A stretch of 64,000 nt of DNA. It comes from Candidatus Zemynaea palustris. Its GTDB lineage: Bacteria; Vulcanimicrobiota; Vulcanimicrobiia; Vulcanimicrobiales; Vulcanimicrobiaceae. Both the position numbers and the translations under genes were made by a program. This document shows positions 52,212 to 60,776 of the stretch, one piece after another. The DNA lies in contig PLCB01000037.1 of assembly GCA_003134695.1 (NCBI GenBank), positions 57,339 to 121,338 on the forward strand. Direction: 5' to 3'. Position 1 is the first letter of the stretch. Every line of letters begins with the position of its first letter. The notes beneath the pieces are model-generated. The model did no database searches. It worked only from the letters and a program-made list of their open reading frames with translations, and was not told the origin of the DNA.

Positions 52212-52796
52212 CTAGCGCGCCGGGACGGCAAGTTCGGTCGCGAACAGAGTCGCAACGTAATCGAACATTGCGGGATCGAGTTGCCGCAAGCGCTTGCGGG
52301 TGGCTTTCGGCCAGGGCGAGTGCGCATCGTTCACTCCGACATACGCGCGCAGGGACTCCGCAAAATATTCGTCGAGTCCCGTCGCCGCGTACGGCGTTAC
52401 GAACGATCGGGCCGCGCCGAACGCCGCGCGTATCTCGGGGTCGTAGCCGGAGCGGTAAATTCCGCCGCCGAGCGCGCAGTCGATTGCATGGCCGAATTCG
52501 TGTGCGACGGTCATCGGACTCGCCGACCGCAAGTACACCGTCCTCTCCTCGACCACGAATAAACCGGCCGGCGGGACGGGCCAGGCGTCGACGTCGACGC
52601 CGAGCCGGCGCAGCGCCGTCGACGCCTCGCAATAGCGCCGGCGCGAAGTCAGCGGGACGATTCGGATGCCCTTCGTGGCCGCATACCGCAAGGCGGGCTC
52701 ACCGAAGCGCGCGAGGGTTGCCGATATCGTGCGGGCGGCTCGCGTGGAGACGCGTGGCGGAAGAAGAGCCGCCGCCGATTCGTGATTGCCGGGCAT
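52212..52796 (-). CDS. ATLF-like zincin metallopeptidase domain protein
   Basis: The 194-residue protein has a zinc-protease site TVAHEFGHAIDCALGGGI (HExxH) and a downstream acidic ligand in GLDEYFAESLRAYVG. The EYFAES plus AY pattern is that of anthrax-lethal-factor-like (ATLF) zincins found in many environmental bacteria. No signal peptide is visible and the N-terminus is ordinary, so the compartment is unclear. Its substrates are unknown. ATG at 52796. It stands alone, on the same strand as the deaminase 64 bp downstream. Confidence 0.75.
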   Translation of the reverse strand: MPGNHESAAALLPPRVSTRAARTISATLARFGEPALRYAATKGIRIVPLTSRRRYCEASTALRRLGVDVDAWPVPPAGLFVVEERTVYLRSASPMTVAHEFGHAIDCALGGGIYRSGYDPEIRAAFGAARSFVTPYAATGLDEYFAESLRAYVGVNDAHSPWPKATRKRLRQLDPAMFDYVATLFATELAVPAR

Positions 52797-52924
52797 TCAT
52801 GCGAGCATATCGGCCCCATGTGACCGCACGATTTCCAAGAGGTTGCCGGCCAGCGGGTTTTCGGGCCGAGTCGGTGTCGGATCGGTGTTCGGTGGGAATG
52901 ACAGGGCTCGGAGGGACATTCGCA

Positions 52925-53182
52925 ATGGCAACTGCAGACGACACGGTTTCATTCGCCCGCGACATCCGACCGCTGTTCCGGCAGGTCGATCTCGATCACA
53001 TGGACCGGATCGGCGTCAAGCTCGACGACTACGAGTACATGTCCGATCCGTCGAACGCCCAGAACGTCTACGATTACGTGGCGGGGGCAAAGCAGCCCCG
53101 AATGCCGCCCGGCGGCCCGTTTTGGGACGAGCAGCAACTGGATGTGTTTTCTCGCTGGGTGGAGGCCGGTTGCCCGCCCTAG
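52925..53182 (+). CDS. Small cytochrome-c-like domain protein without a haem motif
   Basis: The 85-residue protein resembles the short c-type-cytochrome-like domain found near or fused to tyrosinases (SFARDIRPLFRQVDLDHMDR, then MPPGGPFWDEQQLDVFSRWV and EAGCPP). There is no CxxCH haem site and only one Cys. The haem-binding Cys/His positions are replaced by V-D-L-D-H-M. It has no signal peptide, so it is likely cytosolic. ATG at 52925 follows GGAGGG by 8 nt. The function is unknown. It may be a structural relative of cytochromes that has lost haem. Confidence 0.7.
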   Translation: MATADDTVSFARDIRPLFRQVDLDHMDRIGVKLDDYEYMSDPSNAQNVYDYVAGAKQPRMPPGGPFWDEQQLDVFSRWVEAGCPP

Positions 53183-53186
53183 GATC

Positions 53187-54212
53187 TTACTTGGGGCTCA
53201 TCACCAGAAGCGTGAACGATCCGGGTATCATCGTGCGGCGCGGCTGACCGCTCGGCACCGGCGTCGGCGTGATGTTGAACGCGGCCGTTACCAGATAGAC
53301 GTTGTGCGTCCCCGAATCGACGACCAAGGTCCGCGCGCCGGCTTGCGTCGAGGCGTTGTCGACGACGGTGTACGTGTCGGGCGAATCCTCGTGCACGACC
53401 GTCAGCGTCCCTTCACCGTTCGAACTGAACGCCAAATTCGTGCCGGGGTCGAAACCGATCGCGTCGCTGCCTTGCCCGATCGGGAGCGTCGTGACGACCT
53501 TGCCGGTGTCGGCGTTGATCACGGCCATGAGTTTGTTGCTGCAGCCGATGAAGAGCCGGTGCGAGCGCACGTCGATCGCCATCCCGCTCGGTTCTTCGCA
53601 CGGCTTGACCGACCAGGTCGCCTTGAACTGCGCTTGCAGCGTGTCCACCGCAACGATCTGGCTCGTATCCTCGAGGTTCAGGTAGAGCGACCCGCGGCCG
53701 TCGACGGCGGCGAACTCCGGTCTCCCGCCGATCGGCATCGTCCCGAGCATCGTGTTATTCTGCGCGTCGATGGCGACGATGCTCTGTGGACCGGCCACGA
53801 ACGTGAAGACCCGCTGCGAGGCGGGATCGTAGATGATCGCGTCGGCATTTTTTCCCGGAAGCTTCACCTTCGCAATTGTTTTAAGCGTGGTCAAGTCGAA
53901 AACGGTCGAAGTATTGTCGCGGCCGTCGCTGGTAAAGCCCTTGTTCAAATCGGGCGCGACGGCGATTCCGTGAACGCCGCCGGTTCCCGGGACGTCGCCG
54001 ACGACGGTCCCCTTCAGGGGGTCGACCACCATGACGTGCGTCCCGCGCGAGATGAACAGCCGGCGCGAACTACCGTCGAACGTCAAGTAATCCCAGCCGC
54101 CCTCGCCGCCGAGCACGTACTTCTGCGCAAGTTGGTAGGTCGGTCCCGCAGCGAACGCCGGCAGAGCGACGGCGACGCATGCGACGAGCGACCACAATAA
54201 TCTCTTGAACAT
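53187..54212 (-). CDS. Exported YVTN/NHL-type beta-propeller protein
   Basis: After a signal peptide (FKRLLWSLVACVAVALPAFA) the 341-residue protein shows about six propeller blades: RLFISRGTHVMVVDPLKGTV, NTSTVFDLTTLKTIAKV, RVFTFVAGPQSIVAIDAQNN, RLFIGCSNKLMAVINADTG and others. Such proteins act as periplasmic scaffolds or binding modules; no active site is identifiable. ATG at 54212 with AAAGG upstream gives a clean signal sequence. It lies 14 bp downstream of kynA on the same strand. Confidence 0.85.
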   Translation of the reverse strand: MFKRLLWSLVACVAVALPAFAAGPTYQLAQKYVLGGEGGWDYLTFDGSSRRLFISRGTHVMVVDPLKGTVVGDVPGTGGVHGIAVAPDLNKGFTSDGRDNTSTVFDLTTLKTIAKVKLPGKNADAIIYDPASQRVFTFVAGPQSIVAIDAQNNTMLGTMPIGGRPEFAAVDGRGSLYLNLEDTSQIVAVDTLQAQFKATWSVKPCEEPSGMAIDVRSHRLFIGCSNKLMAVINADTGKVVTTLPIGQGSDAIGFDPGTNLAFSSNGEGTLTVVHEDSPDTYTVVDNASTQAGARTLVVDSGTHNVYLVTAAFNITPTPVPSGQPRRTMIPGSFTLLVMSPK

Positions 54213-54226
54213 TCTTGAAAACCTTT

Positions 54227-55003
54227 CTACGGCGACGGTGCGAGCACACCGAGTTCGGTGCGCACTTCCCATAATTCAGGGAAAAACTTCTTGGAAAGCG
54301 TCTTTTCGAGATACGCGACGCCCATCGACCCTCCGGTCCCGGGCTTCATCCCGATCATCCGCTCGACCATTCGAACGTGGCGTCCGCGCCACAATAAGAA
54401 GCGCTCATCGAATTCGATAAAGTCTTCGAGCAGGAGGTACAGGTCGTACTTCCGCTCCGAGTTTTCGTAGATTTCCTTAAGGCTGGCGATCATCGCAGCG
54501 TGCGGCTCGACGGCGTAACCTCGCCGCGACAAGACGCCCTTGAGCGCGTCGTACAACGTCGGGTCGGCGAGCCTACGCTCGAGCCGTTCGCACTCTGCCT
54601 CGGTCGGCTCGAGGTACCGGAAGTACTCCGAGCGCGGCTCTCCGGCGAGAAACTCGATCTCGCGAAATTGCACCGACTGAAATCCGCTGGCGGGGTTGAG
54701 CCGGTAGCGGAACGCGTTGAATTCTTGCGGCGTCATCGTTTCGAGGACCTCGATCTGCGTTTCGAGGAGGTGCTGAATCGCATGAATCCGGCGAAAGTTC
54801 TTTTGCACCTTGAGCAGATCGTCTTTTCCGAGATGGCGAATCGCCGCCTCGATCTCGTGCAGCATCTGCTTGAACCACAACTCATAGACTTGGTGCACGA
54901 TAATGAAGAGCAACTCATCATGCTCGGGTGGATCGCTCCGCGGCCTCTGCAATGAGAGAAGTTCGTCGATCTTCAGGTACGAGCCATAGGTGAGCGCGGC
55001 CAT
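54227..55003 (-). CDS. kynA: Tryptophan 2,3-dioxygenase
   Basis: This haem enzyme opens the indole ring of L-tryptophan to N-formylkynurenine, the first step of the kynurenine pathway. The 258-residue protein has LTYGSYLKIDELLSLQ, HDELLFIIVHQVYELWFKQM, RIHAIQHLLETQIEVLETM (haem-proximal region) and TPQEFNAFRYRLNPASGFQS, with the C-terminal GTGGSMGVAYLEKTL. All are typical of bacterial TDO. ATG at 55003 starts 2 bp after the sugar-dehydrogenase stop, so translation is probably coupled. No kynurenine formamidase or kynureninase gene is nearby. Confidence 0.95.
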   Translation of the reverse strand: MAALTYGSYLKIDELLSLQRPRSDPPEHDELLFIIVHQVYELWFKQMLHEIEAAIRHLGKDDLLKVQKNFRRIHAIQHLLETQIEVLETMTPQEFNAFRYRLNPASGFQSVQFREIEFLAGEPRSEYFRYLEPTEAECERLERRLADPTLYDALKGVLSRRGYAVEPHAAMIASLKEIYENSERKYDLYLLLEDFIEFDERFLLWRGRHVRMVERMIGMKPGTGGSMGVAYLEKTLSKKFFPELWEVRTELGVLAPSP

Positions 55004-55005
55004 CC

Positions 55006-56154
55006 CTATCGCTTTGGCCGAATGCGGTACACGACGCCTGCCTGGTCGTCGGCGACAAAGAGGCTTCCTAGCGGACCGACCGCGATGCCGGTCGGGCGGC
55101 CGACACGTAACTCGTCGGGCCGCTGGAATCCACGCACGAACTCGTGCCACTGCGCGCTCGCGTCGGTCCAATCGACCGGCTTTGACGGCTCGTCGTTCCG
55201 TAGCGGAACGAAGGCGACGCGGGGCGGGACGAGCGGCCGATGCCAGGAGCCGTGCAAGCCGACGAACGCACCGCCGGCATACTGCGCGGGAAACGCATAC
55301 CGACCGGTTGCGTGTGCCGGATAGATCGCCGCGCCGATCGGCGTGTCGTACGCCGGAAAGACGACGCGCGGCACCTGGACGTCGGTGCAACTGTGCGAGT
55401 TGTCCGTCGCCTTGCGGTTGTCGTAGCAGTACGGCCAGCCGTAATCGATCGTCCCCGAATGGAGCGTGAAGGGATCGAAGATCTCGTAGGGATGCCCGTG
55501 TTCGAGTTCGTCTTGTCCGGCGACGCCGGCCCAGACCGCATTGGTCGCCGGATTGACGGCGAGCGCGATCGCGTTGCGAATGTGGACCGCTTTCGGATGC
55601 ATCCCGTGCCCGTCGAGATCCATCTCTTGAATCGACGCGCGCGTCGGATCGCTTTCATCGCAGGCGTTACACGAGGAGCCGACGCTTGCGTAGAGCCGGC
55701 CGTTTGCCAGCGCCACGCTGGTCGTCGCGTGGCCGGCGCCGCCACCCGTGCGCACGCTCGCGATCTTCGCTGGCTGGCCGGCGGGCTCGAGCGAGCCTTT
55801 CGCGTACGGGATCTTCCAAACGCCGCCGTTGGTTCCGACGTAGAGCGCGCGATCGCCGAGCGCGACGCCCGCGTCCGGTGCTTCGCCGAGGCGCGCGAAG
55901 CTGCGCGGCGTCCCCGGGTTCCCCTCGGCATCGGGGATGATATCGACCGACGAACCAAGCGTCCCCACAAAGAGATCGCCGTTGGGCGCGGCGGCGAGTT
56001 CGCGCGCACCGTCGACGTGTGCGATGATTTCGATCGAGAAGCCGGACGGCACCGATATCTCCGCCGGCGCTTCGGCGGCGCGGATCGGCAACACGGCCGC
56101 CAGGAGAAACGCGAGGGCGCAGGTCGCACCGAGTGGTTTCCGTTGAAGCTTCAT
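55006..56154 (-). CDS. Exported PQQ-type sugar dehydrogenase-like beta-propeller protein
   Basis: The 382-residue protein has a signal peptide (GATCALAFLLAAVLPIRAAE) and a six-bladed propeller like soluble glucose/sorbosone dehydrogenase: VPSGFSIEIIAHVDGARELA, APNGDLFVGTLGSSV, LYASVGSSCNACDE, IDYGWPYCYDNR, AFVGLHGSWHRP and GRPTGIAVGPLGSLFVADDQ. The closing lines match the family's PQQ- and calcium-binding face. True PQQ dependence cannot be shown by reading alone. ATG at 56154. Immediately followed by kynA. Confidence 0.85.
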   Translation of the reverse strand: MKLQRKPLGATCALAFLLAAVLPIRAAEAPAEISVPSGFSIEIIAHVDGARELAAAPNGDLFVGTLGSSVDIIPDAEGNPGTPRSFARLGEAPDAGVALGDRALYVGTNGGVWKIPYAKGSLEPAGQPAKIASVRTGGGAGHATTSVALANGRLYASVGSSCNACDESDPTRASIQEMDLDGHGMHPKAVHIRNAIALAVNPATNAVWAGVAGQDELEHGHPYEIFDPFTLHSGTIDYGWPYCYDNRKATDNSHSCTDVQVPRVVFPAYDTPIGAAIYPAHATGRYAFPAQYAGGAFVGLHGSWHRPLVPPRVAFVPLRNDEPSKPVDWTDASAQWHEFVRGFQRPDELRVGRPTGIAVGPLGSLFVADDQAGVVYRIRPKR

Positions 56155-56220
56155 GGCTTCGAGTCTATACCATCCGAACGACCTGCGCATCGCGCGCTTG
56201 CCCGAGGAGCTGAAAAACTG

Positions 56221-56961
56221 TTACGAGGGGCTGGAAGTTGGAGCCGGTCCCGGCGCCATTGGACGCCGGCGCATCGCGCCGTCCGGTGGCGCCATTCCGG
56301 GGCCTCCGGGGCCCATCATCCCGTGGCCCATCATGCCTTCCATCCCGGGGCCCATTCCTTCACTCGTCATCCCGTGACGCATCCGCATCATCCCGGGCAT
56401 CATGCCGCGACCTTGGTGCGTCATTCCGAGGAGCAGACGTCCGGCATCCGGCGTGCGTTTCGGGCGGTTCGCCATTTCTTGGCGCATCGTCGCGTGGAGC
56501 TGCTCGGCTTGCGCGCGCACGTCGGCCGGCATGCTGCTCAACATTTGCTTGTGAGCGTTGTCTTCTAGCGCCCGTGCCCTGGCCATCGTGTCGGAGTGAA
56601 TCCTGAGGATCGCGGCCTTTTCGCTCGCCGACAGCGCGGCGTCGAGTTTCGCTGCGGCGGCTTTGCGGTCCGGGTGATCGGAGAGCGCGAGCTGGCCGAT
56701 CACGGTCTCGAGCATCGTACGGTGCCCTGACGATAACGCTGCCAGCGTTTGAGTGCGCGCCTGCCGATGGAGTTGCGCCATTTGCAGATGCAGCTGCATC
56801 ATCTGCATCCGCTGTATCATCGTTCGGCCTTGATCGGGTGCTGGACGTGACATTCGTTGCGGCCGCTGCATCGGCGAGGGCGCCGGCGACGCCGACTGGG
56901 CGAATGCGAGTCCCGGTGCCATAAGGACGGCGACCGAGATCGCGGCGAGTAATCGATTCAT
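56221..56961 (-). CDS. Exported methionine-rich helical protein
   Basis: The 246-residue protein has a signal peptide (RLLAAISVAVLMAPGLAFAQ), a helical core rich in Gln, Met and Ala (about 45-165: QRMQMMQLHLQMAQLHRQA and AKLDAALSASEKAAILRIHS), and a C-terminal Gly/Met repeat (GMTSEGMGPGMEGMMGHGMM). The helical part resembles Spy/CpxP-type periplasmic chaperones, and the Met-rich tail could bind copper or silver. Both ideas are inference. It is monocistronic on the minus strand. Confidence 0.75.
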   Translation of the reverse strand: MNRLLAAISVAVLMAPGLAFAQSASPAPSPMQRPQRMSRPAPDQGRTMIQRMQMMQLHLQMAQLHRQARTQTLAALSSGHRTMLETVIGQLALSDHPDRKAAAAKLDAALSASEKAAILRIHSDTMARARALEDNAHKQMLSSMPADVRAQAEQLHATMRQEMANRPKRTPDAGRLLLGMTHQGRGMMPGMMRMRHGMTSEGMGPGMEGMMGHGMMGPGGPGMAPPDGAMRRRPMAPGPAPTSSPS

Positions 56962-57019
56962 GCTCGCATCCTATCCGAACCGGCTTAGGCGGTCCTGTGA
57001 GACCGTCGCCGGGCGAGGG

Positions 57020-57703
57020 TTAGAGCCCCCAAAGGCCGTCGAGAATTCCGCATCGGGTTCCGCGCGGGAGGGCGGCGGCGAAGCGCGTGCGCGCGGCCTC
57101 GTTTGCCTCCAGCCATGCGTCGTCGTCGGAGTTGAGTGAGGGCAGGTCCGTGATTTTTAAGCGCTTCGCTCGGTCGCGCGCGAGTTGCTCCACGTGAGCG
57201 AACAGGGGCTCGTCGCCGAGTGCGCGCCACATCTCGGCTCGGGGGAAGCCGGCTCCGCCGTCATTGAGTCGCTCTACCCAGGCGCGGATGAAGTCGAGTT
57301 GGAGGTTCGAGCCGTCGAAACGGCTACACTCGCGTCGATACGGCGAAGGAAAGATCGGCCCGTCGACCGCGCCGAGCGCGATCATCTTCCCCCACAGGAC
57401 GAATACACGCTCACGCGCGACGATCTGCAATTCCGCCTGACGATTGTCACCCGGACACGCATCGGCGATTCCTCGCCAAAGCGTCGAGTTCGGCTCAGCC
57501 AGCAGGCTCGCGAGTTCTCTCGAACGGCGCACGTAGTCGGCGGTCGCCGCCGGCTGCTCGGTTTCGATCGCACGCAGGCGCGACGCGACGGTGTCGAAGA
57601 ATGCGCCACTGCAGTGATCGGCACGCGCGGGCACCGTCGGGGCGAGCGTCGCGGTCGCGACGAATGCGAGGCCGATGATGAAAGAGAAGCGGGGCGCCAT
57701 CAT
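57020..57703 (-). CDS. Exported protein of unknown function
   Basis: No family recognised. The 227-residue protein has a signal peptide (FSFIIGLAFVATATLAPTVP) ending near ARA-DHC. The mature part is helical with four cysteines that could form two disulfides (DHCSG, ACPGD, RECSR, TRCGI). ATG at 57703 (MMAPR). It is divergent from the small 57735 gene. No neighbour suggests a role. Confidence 0.65.
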   Translation of the reverse strand: MMAPRFSFIIGLAFVATATLAPTVPARADHCSGAFFDTVASRLRAIETEQPAATADYVRRSRELASLLAEPNSTLWRGIADACPGDNRQAELQIVARERVFVLWGKMIALGAVDGPIFPSPYRRECSRFDGSNLQLDFIRAWVERLNDGGAGFPRAEMWRALGDEPLFAHVEQLARDRAKRLKITDLPSLNSDDDAWLEANEAARTRFAAALPRGTRCGILDGLWGL

Positions 57704-57734
57704 CTCGACAATTCGATCGGTTCGGTAGGAAGTC

Positions 57735-57992
57735 TTGGCAAGCGCCGTTATGGTCGTGCGCTGCGGCTACGGCAACGGTTTCCCGCGAATCGTCGAGCCG
57801 TTCGGTTCGATGCTCGGCGTCGGAATGCAATACGCGGTCGTCGCGTCCACTGCGCCGCCCGCTGGGACTTCGATCGAGCTCGTCACGTCCGCGACGGACC
57901 TGGATGGGCTTGCGGCGGCTGTTCGCCTCACCCCGCACGAAGTCGTCGTGCGACTCGGCCACGCCCGTCGCGTCCAATTAGCCCTCCAATAG
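57735..57992 (+). CDS. Small hypothetical protein upstream of aceE
   Basis: The 85-residue product has no recognised domain. It shows strand-like stretches (AVMVVRCGYGNG, MQYAVVASTAPP, HEVVVRLGHARRV) and no signal peptide. TTG at 57735 has TAGGA 4 nt upstream; ATG at 57750 is an alternative. It lies 58 bp upstream of aceE on the same strand and could be a leader gene of the pyruvate dehydrogenase operon. Some doubt remains that it is expressed. Confidence 0.45.
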   Translation: MASAVMVVRCGYGNGFPRIVEPFGSMLGVGMQYAVVASTAPPAGTSIELVTSATDLDGLAAAVRLTPHEVVVRLGHARRVQLALQ

Positions 57993-58050
57993 GTTGCTTC
58001 AAGCAGTCCGCTTCCGGGAATTGGCGGGCGGGCGCAGGAACGGGCGGATC

Positions 58051-60765
58051 ATGACCACCCCAGCAGTCGACGACGCCGCCCGCGGCAAAGCGACCTCGCC
58101 CAACGGCGCGGCGGCGGTCGATCCCGATCCGCAAGAGACGCAAGAATGGCTCGACGCGCTCGAGGGCGTCCTGGCGCGCGAAGGTCCCGTTCGCGCGAAG
58201 CAACTCGTCGAGCGCATCGCCGAGCGTGCGCAGACGAGCGGCGTCCCGATTTCGCTCGGCATGCAGACGCCCTACATCAATACGATTCCGCTGGGCGAGC
58301 AGCTCCGCATGCCGGGCGACTTCGACATCGAGATGCGCCTGCGGCACTACCTCCGCTGGAACGCGATGGCGATGGTCGTTCGGGCGAACGAGGCCTCGTC
58401 GGAACTCGGCGGCCACGTCGCGAGCTTCGCCTCGTCGGCGACGCTCTACGACGTTGGCTTCAATCATTTTTGGCGTGCGCCATCGGAGAAATTCGGCGGC
58501 GACCTCGTATTCTTCCAAGGCCACTCGTCGCCCGGCGTCTACTCGCGCGCGTACCTCGAAGGACGCATCAGCGAGGAACAGCTCGGCAACTTCCGCCAGG
58601 AAGTCGACGGCAAGGGCTTGTCGTCATATCCGCACTCGTGGCTGATGCCGGACTTCTGGCAATTCGCGACGGTCTCGATGGGACTTGGGCCGATCCAAGC
58701 GATCTATCAGGCGCGCTTCTTGAAGTACTTGCACAATCGCGGGATCGCCGACACGACCGACCGCAAAGTCTGGTGCTTCGTCGGTGACGGTGAGACCGAC
58801 GAACCCGAGTCGCTCGGCGCGATCTCCGTCGCCGCGCGCGAAAAGCTCGACAACCTCATCTTCGTCGTCAACTGCAATCTCCAGCGGCTCGATGGTCCGG
58901 TGCGCGGGAACGGAAAGATCATCCAAGAGTTGGAGCGCGAATTTCGCGGCGCCGGTTGGAACGTCTTCAAGGTCATCTGGGGTAGAAACTGGGATCCGCT
59001 CTTGGCGGCAGATCGTAGCGGCCGGCTCGTGCAATTGATGAACGAGTGCGTCGACGGCGACTATCAAGCGTTCAAGGCCAACGACGGCGCGTACGTGCGC
59101 GAGCATTTCTTCGGCCGCTACCCCGAGACTGCGGCGCTGGTCAAGGATTGGACCGACGCGCAGATCTGGGCGCTCCAGCGCGGCGGCCACGATCCGACCA
59201 AGGTCTACGCGGCCTACCAGGCCGCGGTGAAACACCGCGACCAGCCGACGGTGATTCTCGCCAAGACGATCAAAGGCTACGGGATGGGCTCGTCGGGCGA
59301 GGCGCAGAACATCGCCCACCAGCAGAAGCATATCGACTTGAAAGCGATGCGCCAGTTTCGCGATCGCTTCGCGCTGCCGATCTCTGACGCCGACATTCCG
59401 AAGGTGCCGTTCTATCGGCCGCCCGACGACGGCCCCGAGATGCAGTATCTGCGCGAACGGATGAAGGCGCTCGGAAGCTTACCGAACCGGCGGCGCAAAG
59501 CGGCGGCGCTGACGGTTCCGGATCTTGCGGTGTTCGACTCGGTGCTCAAGGGCAGCGGCGAGCGCGAGATCTCGACCACGATGGCATTCGTCCGCATCCT
59601 CAACGCGCTGACGCGCGACAAGAACGTCGGCCACCGCGTCGTCCCCATCGTCGCCGATGAGTCGCGAACGTTCGGGATGGAGGGGATGTTCCGGCAGATG
59701 GGCATCTATTCGCCGATCGGTCAACTCTACAAACCGCAAGACGCGGCGCAGTTGATGTTCTATCGCGAAGACAAGGCGGGCCAGATCCTTCAAGAAGGGA
59801 TCAGTGAGGCCGGCGGGCTCTGTTCCTGGATCGCCGCGGCGACGTCGTACTCGGTGAGCAACGAGCAGATGATCCCGGTGTTCATCTTTTACTCGATGTT
59901 CGGCTTCCAGCGGGTCGGGGATTTGGCGTGGGCCGCGGGCGACATGCGGAGCCGCGGCTTCTTGATGGGTGGTACGTCCGGCCGTACCACGCTCAACGGC
60001 GAAGGTTTGCAACACGAGGACGGCCACAGCCAAGTTTTCGCCTCGTTCATACCCAACTGCGTTTCCTACGATCCGACCTACAGCTACGAGCTCGCGGTCA
60101 TCATGCAGGACGGGTTGCGCCGGATGTACGCGGAGCAAGAGGACGTCTACTATTACATCACCGTGATGAACGAGAACTACGTCCATCCCGACATGCCGGT
60201 CGGCTCGGAGCCCGGAATCCTCAAGGGGATGTATCGTTTGCGTGAGGTCGCGGCGGAAGGGAAGGAGACGGCGCACGTGCAGTTGCTCGGCTCCGGAACG
60301 ATTCTGCGTGAGGTGATCGCCGGCGCGGAGTTGCTCGCGAAGGATTTCGGCGTCTCCTCCGACGTGTGGAGCGTGACGAGTTTCAATCAACTGCGGCGCG
60401 ACGGGCTCGACGCGCAGCGTTGGAATATGCTCCATCCCGAAGAAAAGGCGCGGCGCGCATACGTCGAGGAATGTCTCGCCGATCGCCGTGGTCCGATCGT
60501 CGCGGCGACCGACTACATCAAGACCTTCGCTGACGGAATTCGACCATTCCTCGATCGGCGCTACGTCGCCCTCGGCACCGACGGCTACGGTCGCAGCGAT
60601 TACCGTCGCAAGTTGCGCGCGTTCTTCGAAGTCGATCGGCACTACGTCGCCGTCGCCGCGCTCAAGGCGCTTGCCGATGAGGGAACGATCGAACCCGCGA
60701 CGGTCGTAAAGGCGCTCAAACAATACGGGATCGACCCCTATAAGCCCAACCCGGTAACGGTCTAG
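58051..60765 (+). CDS. aceE: Pyruvate dehydrogenase E1 component, homodimeric type
   Basis: E1 decarboxylates pyruvate with thiamine diphosphate and passes the acetyl group to the lipoyl domain of E2. The protein (904 residues from ATG 58051) has the E. coli-type single-chain layout. MPGDFDIEMRLRHYLRWNAM and GHSSPGVYSRAYLEGRI are present, along with the ThDP motif CFVGDGETDEPESLGAISVA, the FVVNCNLQRLDGPVRGNGKI region and the C-terminal transketolase-like domains (GLQHEDGHSQVFAS and ENYVHPDMP). The start was chosen for its purine-rich AGGAACGGGCGG upstream. E2 follows at 11 bp; no lpd gene is adjacent. Confidence 0.97.
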   Translation: MTTPAVDDAARGKATSPNGAAAVDPDPQETQEWLDALEGVLAREGPVRAKQLVERIAERAQTSGVPISLGMQTPYINTIPLGEQLRMPGDFDIEMRLRHYLRWNAMAMVVRANEASSELGGHVASFASSATLYDVGFNHFWRAPSEKFGGDLVFFQGHSSPGVYSRAYLEGRISEEQLGNFRQEVDGKGLSSYPHSWLMPDFWQFATVSMGLGPIQAIYQARFLKYLHNRGIADTTDRKVWCFVGDGETDEPESLGAISVAAREKLDNLIFVVNCNLQRLDGPVRGNGKIIQELEREFRGAGWNVFKVIWGRNWDPLLAADRSGRLVQLMNECVDGDYQAFKANDGAYVREHFFGRYPETAALVKDWTDAQIWALQRGGHDPTKVYAAYQAAVKHRDQPTVILAKTIKGYGMGSSGEAQNIAHQQKHIDLKAMRQFRDRFALPISDADIPKVPFYRPPDDGPEMQYLRERMKALGSLPNRRRKAAALTVPDLAVFDSVLKGSGEREISTTMAFVRILNALTRDKNVGHRVVPIVADESRTFGMEGMFRQMGIYSPIGQLYKPQDAAQLMFYREDKAGQILQEGISEAGGLCSWIAAATSYSVSNEQMIPVFIFYSMFGFQRVGDLAWAAGDMRSRGFLMGGTSGRTTLNGEGLQHEDGHSQVFASFIPNCVSYDPTYSYELAVIMQDGLRRMYAEQEDVYYYITVMNENYVHPDMPVGSEPGILKGMYRLREVAAEGKETAHVQLLGSGTILREVIAGAELLAKDFGVSSDVWSVTSFNQLRRDGLDAQRWNMLHPEEKARRAYVEECLADRRGPIVAATDYIKTFADGIRPFLDRRYVALGTDGYGRSDYRRKLRAFFEVDRHYVAVAALKALADEGTIEPATVVKALKQYGIDPYKPNPVTV

Positions 60766-60776
60766 GTTCGTGCATC

